Source of the DNA: Bolinopsis microptera
Lineage: Eukaryota; Ctenophora; Tentaculata; Lobata; Bolinopsidae
Length of the DNA stretch: 15,051 nucleotides
Direction: 5' to 3'
NCBI RefSeq assembly: GCF_026151205.1
Contig: NW_026971950.1
Location: 1-15,051 of the forward strand
This document shows, piece by piece, positions 1 through 9,570 of the stretch; within the stretch, counting starts at the first letter, position 1, and every line of letters begins with the position of its first letter. Both the position numbers and the translations under genes were made by a program. The notes under the pieces were generated by a model. That model ran no database searches and was not told where the DNA came from. It worked only from the letters and a program-made list of their open reading frames with translations.

Positions 1-3000
1 TTTTTTTAAATTTTAAATGTTAATAACTGTAGAGTTTATTACTTCACTGTCACTTCGTGTCAGTTTAAATTTTTGACCCCCTTTAGCATCTTTTCCCCAC
101 TATTTTCAGTGACATTGTATGATTACAATTTTTTATTTTTTAGTTTTTTTTTAGTTAGGTCTTTTTTAAATGAAAATTCTGTCAATTAAAATCACTCTGG
201 TTTCCTTCCAGTCGTATTGTTTAAAGTAAAGTTTGACTGTTTTTAATTTCTTAGAAAAAAAATAAAAAGGTTTTGGGGGCACGTTCAGAAACGTTTGATT
301 TTGGGGGATATTGGTATTAAACAAAAAATAATAGCGTTTTCGCGTAGGGGCCCCTTACTTTTGGCTTTTTTAACCAGCATGTTCAGTTTCAGGTTTGAAC
401 ATTTTGCCATTTTGGGGCCCATAATCCCTATGCCTTGTTGTTATGAAATGAAAACCGAGGTATTTTTTAATTGTTGGTTTTTTCAGTTGATGATAACATT
501 GTACAAAAAAGGTTTGGCGAAGTTAACATTTTTTTTTTTTTTCAAGAACTTTCCTCTATAAGAATTCCAACATTTTTATTTTTCTGCAAAATTTAAAATT
601 GGGGGCGATGTTCCCTTGTATTTTTTTGGGCCACTTTCCCTTCCCCCCTTCTCCCTTTGTTAGTTTTAACGAATAATATACTTACATAAGTAGCGTTGTT
701 TAAAAAAGTATTATATTAGTTGTGCATTTACCGCAATTTTAAAATGAGCGATGTTCCTTTTTTAATTGGGCAAGCTCCTAGGGAAATAGCAACAGTGGGG
801 GGTTCACATTAATCTCGAGAATCTTTTTTTCCCGGAAGCATCCTTTGTTCAAGACCACCCCCCGTAAAAATTTTTTCCGGGGTTTTCCAAAAAAACTTAA
901 AAAACTGAAAATGGGTTGGGTGTTTTTTTTTGCAATTTTTTCTGTGACCGAAATTTTTATCGCAACCCCAAGGTAGCATTCACTTTCCCGCCCGGGGAAA
1001 CCAAATTTACAAAAAAAAAATGTTTTCCCCCAAGGGGTTTTTTTTATTTAAAAAAAAAAAAGGGTTGTTTGTTTTATAGGGTTTTCAAAAAGTTGAAATT
1101 TTTCCCCCCTGATGCCCGCCCAAGGGTGTTCCCCCCCCTCCTAGAAAACCCCCCTTTGGGAAAATTTACCTATTATTACTTTTTAAAAAAATTTAAAAAA
1201 TTTGGAGAGAAATAGCCCAATCCCAAGTAGTGGGATGGTTCACCCCACTTCCCCGAGCTCCTAAGACGAGGCTAGAAGCTCGTCTTATTTATTATTTGCC
1301 CATTATTTTCTTGTTGACATGATTTTCACGGTTAACCTTAAACAACGTCGCCATTCACCATGTGGACAACACCTCCCACGTCAAGTTAATGTTTTACCGT
1401 GCGGTTTTTATTAACCAAATCCATAACTTAGAAAAACAAAACTGAAACATTTGCACGTGGGACTGTTTATTTTTGCTATGTAGGGTACCTAACTCTAAGT
1501 GTATCCTGCAAGGGGGGCCAAATTTTATCGCATCCCCACGGGCCCATTATTAATGCTGTTAGCCATGTTGTGGGACCACGTTTACCCAAGATCCCAGGAT
1601 TTGTTAAATCACACGGAATTCTCGGAACAAAGGTGGAATAGTTGAAAAGTGGTAATGCTTTTAAAGGACACACCACGCCCGTTGGTTAATTATATTGTGA
1701 AAAAAGATACATTTAATGAAAGGTATAAAAAGGATTTGTATTAGGGAGTAAGGCTTTTGAAAACCAAACATGATGTGGGGAAAGTTTGGGAAAAAAAACT
1801 AATTGGGCCGCCCCTGAGTGCCCGGGCCCCAATCGGGGCCATAGTCTCCCACGGGGGGACCCCCCCCAAGTGCCTCGAGGAATGGCGAGGTACAGTTGCA
1901 TTTCAGGATCGGAATGTAATGGTACCTATTATTGGGGCACTTTAAGGGAGGGGGAGTTTAAGGGAAAATTTTCGTGTGAATGGTATTACCCACAATACGC
2001 TGGACCCGTCAAAACAGGGGGATCCGGCAGTATCATAGAAGCGGCCCGACAACAATGTTTACCGGCAAAAAAAAAACAGATCGCATGGTTGTATTACAAT
2101 TATTAACGGGACGGGGACACTAATTGGGCCTTGCTTTTATTTTTATATGCGATTTTAGGTTCATTTTATTGGAATTAAATTTCGGACCACACACATGCCA
2201 GTTTTTTAGAATCCCCACAAAACTAAAATCAAATCAAAATAATAATGAACAAAAAACAATCTAAAAAAAATATAAAAAAAAAATATAAAAATTGCCTTCG
2301 GTACAAAAGGGAGATGAAGCCCAAGTAAAAATTGCAAATTTATTATGTTACATTTTGAAAGATTTTTCTAAACTCCAATTATTGCATTTTTGTATTTGCA
2401 TTTAAAATATTTTTAATATAATGCCACCCACCATTTGCCCCCACCAGGGGGGGTTCTGTGGGACACCAAAAACTCTTAAACATGAGATGATGGAGATCAA
2501 AAAAAAAACAAAACTGTTCGTTAAAACTTTTACAACGAAAAGGAATAACAAGTTTACTGGGGCCGGTTTTTACTTAAAACAACTACTAGATATTTATCTT
2601 TTTTTTTAGTAGTTTTGGGGTTTTGGGAGTATTTCAAGTTAGATTGGTTCAGTTTTCACTTTCCAATCTTAATTAATGGGGGGGACCATTTTCCAATATT
2701 TACTAAAAAACACAGAAAGGGCAGCCCTATCGCCTCGTTTATTTACGTAGCTTATTTACTTAATATCCCAACTAAAATTGCTTTGCGGGGGATGGGGGGG
2801 GGACATATGAAGGTAGTCCACAAACACTCCAGTTCCATCGGGAGGTTGGGGTCGTGTTATGGAATTTTACTTTGGCCAGGGCCCCCCACTTTCCTGTCCC
2901 ATTTTGGTTGTTTTGGGCTGTCTTTCTTTTTACTAAAAAAGGTTCAAAAGGGAAAGGAGAATCCCGTCCCATTGGTCCTCTTCTGGTAAACCCAAACAAT

Positions 3001-6000
3001 TATATGTTAAATATATTAGCCATCTTACTCTGTGGGGTACAAACCTTTTTAAAACCCTTTTTTTTCAGGGGGGGACCAATAACTTTATTCATTAGGACAA
3101 CCATTTTAATTTTTAAATTCAAGGTTAAATATTTGTAAATCAACAACATTGTGGGAAATACTGGATATTGTTAAACTTCCCCACTAGTGTAAAAAAAAAT
3201 TTTCCCAGGGCATCCCCATTTATGATATTTTAAAAACTCCTTGAAAATGCCCCCAGGCAAAACTGGATTACATTTTATTTATTTGTTAAAAACTTCCATT
3301 CAAACGATTTCCCATTTCTTCGGCTGATTTCCCTTGCTTTCATTTAATTTTCAGTAAAACCTGGAAAACAATTGGTAACCTCAAAAAGTAATAAGGAGCC
3401 ATTAACACCAATTTTACAACCCAGTTGGCATTTTAAAATTACCGCGTGATTGTAGGGGGGCCCGTATTGTTGCTTTTGGGGTTGATTTACAGTTCCCTTA
3501 GAAATAACAAGGTTGCAGGTTACCGGGGGTCCCTTTAACACGAAAGCTCGTATTTAACCCATTTGGGCAGTGGCCGTGGAAATGGAATGGGGAATTTTTT
3601 CTTCTGTTATCATCTTATTTGCCGTTTTGGGTAAACCAGTAAAATTTAGTAATTTTAAAAATTTTTGGATATGGCGGATCCCTTTTTTCGTTTGGGAGGG
3701 TTGGGGGGTAGGGGGGGGGGTGGGGACTATTTATCCACTCTGACCTAATTTTTGGGTATAGTTTAAAAACAAATTAAATCATTTTTAAAAAAATAGCATT
3801 TCCTCATTCTATGCAAGGAAAACCTTCGGCATTTTTTTACATTTTTTATGGTAACGGGGAAATCTTGCAATATTTTGCCGGCCCAAACCATGGGAAATTA
3901 TTTTTCCCACTTTTTGGGGAAAGGGCAAACAATAGGCATTTTAAATTTTTTACGCCTGGGTTTGGTTGTCAGACCAAGCTTTATTAACAACAACAAATGT
4001 TACCGCATTTATGGCATTTAGTCCTCTCGAGAAGGTTTATTACAAACCTTACGCCCACTTAGTTGGAAAATCTTTAAACCCCGAGGGTCACGGCCCCTAC
4101 CTCTATTATTCCCCAAACATATTTCAACCTTTTCGCTTCAAACTACTCTACTCGCCTCCTGGGAAAAAAAAAACAAACTGCTGTTTTTTCCCCGGATTGG
4201 GTTGGTTCACCATTTATTAAATTTTCTTTAGGCTTCGGACGGGTTAATATTGTTTGGTCAACTATCAATTAGAAAAATGCCGCATTAAAAAATAATTCAT
4301 TGGGGCTACCTTTCAAAGGTTTAATTTGAGTGTGGTCCGGCTAGATATGTATGAAAAAGGTTCTCCACTACATAAAAGCATTTACATTAATTATCTCGGG
4401 ATTATTTAGTTTTGTTCCGGGTGGTACTTGCTTTGTTTTAGGTCAAATCGCCCTTCTTGAGATTTCAAGGGGCCCTACTTTAGGGTCCCCCACCCTTTGG
4501 GGCAAGGGTTGAGAAAAAAAAAGGAATATGTAACGTTTATAAGGTTTTTTTACAAATAAACCGATTCCTTTAAAAACTGGGACTTAATTTTTTGTTTACC
4601 ACGGATCATTGTTAAGGTAACTTCCTCAACAATTTATATACTAAGTTTTGAAAATTTTCTAGTAAATACTTGAGCTTGTCCAAAGGGGAGGCCTTGGGAA
4701 ACGGTCAGCGGTTGGATACCGGTTGCGGGATCGAAACAGATTAAAATAAAACTTAGATGGGTGAACCCAAAATTCTCCAGATACCCCCACATTCTACCGA
4801 GGGGGGGAACTAAAAACATTTCGGCCACCCCTTTGAAGAGGGAGGGGGGGGAAACTAGCGGATTGAAGGATTATTTTGTAACCAGTTACAGGGGTAAGGG
4901 AATTGCACCATTTAACTATCCAACTTTTTTTTGTCCATAAACCCCAATGGAGTTGAAGGTTTAAAATCCTCCATCATTTTGTAGTTTCAGTAATTTTTAA
5001 ATTTTCCCAAAGCCAACTAACATCCCAATTTGCATTTAACCAATCACTTTTTTAACCATTAATTTTTTATATAACATTAGATTTGGTTACGTCAAAGACG
5101 AATGAAAGAAGATTTAGCGTGGGATGATCGGGCATTGGCAAAGATCCCTAAATTATTTTTTGAGGGGGGGGGGGGGGGACTCCTCTGGGTCATTAAAGTA
5201 AGTCTTTTCTACTTTCAGGGGAGAGGTTTAAAATCTAAAATTAATCCTAGATTATTACGGCTTTCCAGATTTTACAAAAAACATTGCCCACTTTCGGTAA
5301 AAAATTCACAAGCTGTTGGGGGGACACGGCGTTGGCCTTAACGATTATTTTGTATTACATCCTCATGAGATTCAGTGGGAAAAATGTACTGGGGGCCAGA
5401 AATTTCTCGATTAAAGAGGGGTATGCTTTATGGGGGGACCCGTGGCGGTACCAGTGTTTCCCTGGGAAAAAATCAAAATCTAAATTTGGTAATCCTTTTG
5501 CTGTTTTAAACCTAAGACCACTAAACCACTACAAAGTCAATTTATGCCCCAAATGGCCATCTCTATTGTTCCCACTTTAATAAGTTTAAGTGCAAAATAC
5601 TCCGTAGTTTGTTTTTCTGAAGGAATCCAGCCTTGGGATATTTGTTTTCAGTTGTTTATATGGGGGCTGACATCTTTCAACATACGTTTATTGGCCACCA
5701 TTTCTGGCAGAGGGGGTGGGGACTATTTTTTCCCGAAACGGAATTTTTGCGAAAACAAAGAGTTAGGAATGGGTGGGGGTGGGGGACTCTTTTACAAGGG
5801 AAAGGATTTGGGTTGATTTTCAAAAAGTGGAGGCAGTAAGTTGTAAAAAATTTTTAGGGTTCACTTCAATATAATACGAAAAAATATTAATAATTTGAAG
5901 AAGTTAATTTGTAAAATTGTTTTTTAGCAAAGTCGTAAAGGAACTTTTGGCGGGGACTTTCACAACACAAATGATTCGACAAACATATTCGAGGGGGGCC

Positions 6001-6999
6001 GTTCCCACTTACGCTGCCAAAAAATAGTTTTAAAAATAACCAAGTCTCCTCCCACTAGGGCAAAAAAAAACAAAAACCCGACCGGGAGGAAAGGAAAAAA
6101 ACAATCGGTTTTTTCGTAGTAGTTTACGGGAGATCCAACTGAGAAGGGGCTCCTGTTTCAGATTTACCGAGACCCCAAGTTTGAACAGTTGGGAAAAAAC
6201 ACAACACTTTAAAAAAATAAAACCCCCGGCCCAGGGGGGATTATATGGATGCTTCCAACCCCCCAACCGCCCTGATTCATGTGGGACCATACCACTTCGG
6301 TGGGACAGGGAGGGAAGTGAGCGTCCAGGGCAGGCTGTTGGGGGGGGACTTACGCGGTGGGGGGAAATTTGTTCGGAAAATAATATATACGCAAACTTTA
6401 ACGCCCCGTGGCGTGGAAGGGATAAAATTTTTCCGTATCTTATAAACCCACCCTTATTCCGAACTTTTTAAGAGGTAAGTTTTTGAAAGTGAGGTTCGTG
6501 GGGCAGGCTGGAGGTGGGGGAATTAATTACCCCACGTAAGTACCCCAGCAAAAGTCCTGTATTGTAGGGGAGGGCGTTGCCATTTTCTTGACAAAACCGG
6601 TAAATTTCTTATTTTGGGCAAGGGGTTTATAAAAAGGACCCACAATAGGTAATTTCTTTGGGCACGTGTCCTTCATGAAAAAATCCGGGTCATTGTAAAA
6701 AAATGGTATTTGGTTTTTCCATGGATGATCTAAAGGATTTTCAAACGTAAAATCTTAAAATTTTTATGTAAAACCAACGTGGGAAGGTAGGCCCGGGCCG
6801 CTGAATTATTGATTCCAGGGCCCTTTTCATTATTTAGTGGCTGCAGGTACAACAGCTTAAAAAACATTTTCAGTATTTGGCTTTTTCCAATTTTGAAAAG
6901 GTTGGACGGGGACATTTTTGATTTGGTTGATATTTGGGAACACAGCTTTGAAACATAAACTGGGGGGGCAAAACTTTTTTTATAATAAAATCAGCCTGT
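1..6999. other. Homopolymer-inflated, low-quality-looking sequence; no gene supported
   Basis: Runs of one base are frequent and long: ten A at 1011-1020, twelve A at 1050-1061, ten G at 3711-3720 and fifteen G at 5164-5178, with many C runs near 1130-1150 and 1860. All open stretches are under about 125 codons and none shows a recognised domain or splice-bounded exon. The pattern fits raw or unpolished long-read consensus, in which indels destroy reading frames. Real exons could be hidden here, but I cannot support any. Confidence 0.75.
1262..1287. repeat. Perfect 9-bp-stem hairpin
   Basis: TAAGACGAG at 1262-1270 pairs exactly with CTCGTCTTA at 1279-1287 across an 8-base loop. There is no T tract suited to a bacterial-type terminator and no gene next to it. 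It is reported only as structure. Confidence 0.6.
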
Positions 7000-7645
7000 T
7001 TGGTACTTTTACTCTTCCGGTTATAATAAGATCTAAGTACCCTTTTATCTGGGTACTTATATTGTTTACCTGTTTTTATCTGGCCACTATCTGTTTTACT
7101 AATCTGGCATATCTGGTGCCTTTAATTCTGGCCACTATTTCTGGTTTTACTATCTTGTAACCTTATCTTGGTTACTTCTGGTTACTTTTTATTGGTTACT
7201 CTCTGGTTTATTTACTAATTTTCTGGTTTAACTAATCTGTTACTTTATCTGGGGTTACTATTCTGGTTTATTTTAACTATTCTAGGTTTTTTTTTTCCTT
7301 TATCTGGAACTATCTGGTTTTCTGTACTATCTTGGTTGTTAGTAAATCCTGTTAACTTTATTTCTGGTACTATCTGGGTATACTATGTGGTACTATCTGG
7401 GGCATATCTGGTTATATACTTGGTCACTATTCTGGTTTACTATCTGGTTTACTATATTTGGTACTAATTTCCTTTGGTTACATATTCTGGCACTTTTCTG
7501 GTTTTAACTATTTCTAGCTGGTAGTTAATATTCTGGGTACCTAATTCTGGTTACTATCTGGGTTTAACTATCTGGTATTTTACTATCTGGTTTAAACTAA
7601 TCTGGTACTAATTTCCTGGTTTTTTTTAACTGGTTCTGGTACTTA
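7000..7645. repeat. Degenerate minisatellite, unit about 10-12 bp (GGTACTATCT / TATCTGGTTTAC)
   Basis: The words CTATCTGG and GGTTTACT recur dozens of times with variable spacing. Clear local examples are TATCTGGTTTAC near 7440-7455 and GGTACTATCT near 7368 and 7390. Copies differ mainly by one-base insertions and stretched T or G runs. This suggests a regular array read with many errors, or a truly decayed array. The copy number may be unreliable for the same reason. It separates two unannotated stretches and has no coding capacity. Confidence 0.85.
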
Positions 7646-9400
7646 TCCCCCAGGTTGCAGTTGAAGAGAGGATGGGGTGCCGGGAACAAACCCACAAGGG
7701 GGACCACACCAGGGGGAAAACATGTCTTTCTACTCTTACCAGTCTTACTAAAATTCCCACCCCCTAACTTCAGATTATTCAAAAAAAAAAAACTAGGGAA
7801 TATGTTTGCTAGAGTATTTAACCCAGGACGGATAATTGTTCTGCTGTATCCCAGTATCTTTGTCACGAGGGCTTATTCACTAAGATTAGGGAGATTTTAA
7901 TTCTTTAATCCAAAATCAAAGCCACCATGGGGAGTTCAAAGGGGGAAATAACTTTGGGAGGGGGTTATTTAGGGAAGAGCAGTTTCTTGAGAAAAATCCC
8001 TCCCACTTTATAACAAGGGGAATACTTGGGGGAGTGGAAGAGCAGTTTTCTTGAGGAATAAATTTTGCCCACCTATACTTTTGTAACATTTTAATTCTTC
8101 ATACCTTATATAGTTCCGGGGAACCAAGTTATGTTTGGGGGCTTCCACTTTATTTTTATGCGGGATTTTGTATGGGAAGGGAAAGGTGCTATTTTCGAGG
8201 GTCTATTTTTTTTCATGTAAGGAAGGTTTAGTCTTTGTGGTTTTTTTTTTAGGTGAATAAGCAGTACTTAAGGAAAACGCATTCGATTCAAATTCGTAAA
8301 ATTTTTGGAGGATTTTGAAAAAAAGGAAATTTGCTTTGGAAAGAACAAAAAAACAGAAGTTGTTGATGACCCGGGAGAGGTTTTTAGGAAGTTCAGTTTT
8401 TTTCAAAATGGTGTTTTACATTGCAGGCTAAAGGAGGAAACTAGAATGAAACGTAATTTATTTGGGGAATACTTAAAACAATTTATAATTTTTCTACCTT
8501 ACTTTGTTATACGTTTTTCTGTTACAAAAAATAAGTTTATCAAATCGTTGTGAAAAAGTCGTAATACGTTTAAATTCCGTGATATGTTTAAAAAAATTTT
8601 TTAAAGACCCATTACCTTAAATTTAATTTGTCCACCACTATGATTTGGAGGGAGAAAAGCTCTTATTCTATGGGGTAAATATTTTTAGTTTTTCTTACTG
8701 ACCATAAATACTGGGAGGGAGTAGTTTCAGTTTAAAATAACTTGGTTTAGTGTTTGGTTCTTTCTGATCCTTAGATTTTATTTTTTGAAAAAATTTTTTA
8801 TCATTTTTTTTTTTTCATATTCATTTTAATTGTGGTTCTTTTAATATTAATATATTTTTCTTTTTAAAAAACTTTTACCATTAACCTTTCTTATTTCATA
8901 ATTATTTATATATCGTATGATGCAAAAAATATTCGGGGGCCGCGGCGGGTAAAGTTCTGGCGAAGGCTTTTTATTAGTACGCCAATACGCAACAAGTCCG
9001 CCCCACCTTTTTTAAACAAATAACTCAGTTTAGCTTGTGACGGTGGGAACTAGTACAAAAGTGAAAATTAATTTTTCAGCCAATGTTACCATCTATAATT
9101 TGGAATTTGGTTTTGGACATGGGAAAACAACTACTTTTCGGTTTTTTTGGTGGGAACCGGTAGTATCCTCCCTTATCAACTAGGGGTCGCTACCCATATC
9201 GAGGAAAAAATAAACTTTTTGGTTGGGGATACAGGGGGAAATTATTTCAAAAGTGTCGTTCGAACTTGGAGAAGTAAGGCCCCCTGACGTTGGCATGTAT
9301 TTTTTTGATAAAACTAACCTTTACAAAAGCAGTGTTCGTTCAGAAGGATGTTGCTGGGGCTGAAAAGTAACAGAAATAATTGAACTGTTATATTACTATT
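7646..9400. other. Low-quality-looking sequence between the minisatellite and the kinase gene; no gene supported
   Basis: The style is as in the far-left part, with stretched runs and broken frames, fading out at about 9.3-9.4 kb. This is where the next exon of the minus-strand kinase (PSN, then DFG) would be expected. I see no convincing match. The part near 8780-8900 is a T-rich, AT-only stretch. A plus-strand open stretch at 8305-8553 shows no recognisable domain. Confidence 0.65.
7973..8055. repeat. Short direct repeat, about 19 bp, spaced 63 bp
   Basis: GGAAGAGCAGTTTCTTGAG at 7973-7991 recurs at 8036-8055 with one extra T. Sequence after each copy (GAAAAATC... and GAATAAAT...) is less alike. 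It may mark an old local duplication of about 63 bp. No function is suggested. Confidence 0.6.
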
Positions 9401-9513
9401 AAAAACGTTAAAAAAGTCTGCATTTACAAACGGAATGTCTCTAATATTTAACTTCAAATTTATATCAAACTTACTAGAGTATAAAAATAGAAAATTTACA
9501 AAAAAGGACTGAC

Positions 9514-9570
9514 CTTTAAATCGCGGTGTATAACATTTCCACTGTGTAGATATTTGATTCCTTTGAATAT
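9514..9570 (-). CDS. MAPK15: MAPK15-like exon 5: alphaE helix and HRDLK catalytic loop
   Basis: This exon has 19 codons at phase 0-0. Acceptor CATATTGCAG precedes ATA. It encodes [19 protein letters not shown], the end of helix alphaE and the catalytic loop with the HRD motif. The donor is AAG before GTCAGT, a weaker but usual form. The next exon should start with PSN. I searched the minus strand to the left and found no credible copy. Confidence 0.92.

Noticed and set aside
1262-1287. Hairpin as a transcription terminator
   Set aside because: The window is eukaryotic, no gene ends there, and the following T tract is broken by A.
1786-2106. 106-codon open stretch with several Cys and Tyr residues
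   Set aside because: No recognised domain, no splice context, and it contains inflated G and C runs, so its frame is unreliable.
2615-2989. 124-codon open stretch, the longest in the window
   Set aside because: It crosses several inflated G runs and has biased, repeat-like composition. No domain or conserved motif could be seen.
3966-4220. 84-codon open stretch on the plus strand
   Set aside because: It begins at a TTG, not an ATG, has no recognisable domain and lies in low-quality sequence.
7000-7645. Minisatellite considered as a CRISPR array
   Set aside because: The unit is far too short, there are no unique spacers of constant length, and the host is eukaryotic.
7860-7935. Minus-strand GGFDFGLKN, resembling the kinase DFG motif
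   Set aside because: The flanks do not match kinase sequence, a stop follows shortly, there is no splice acceptor in register, and PSN-containing sequence is absent. A chance match is likely, although poor sequence quality prevents full exclusion.
9240-9365. Plus-strand FELGEVRPPDVGMYFF, resembling the D-x-G-x-Y end of an immunoglobulin domain
   Set aside because: Only one short motif is present. There is no partner cysteine or tryptophan, no clear exon borders, and it lies in error-prone sequence.
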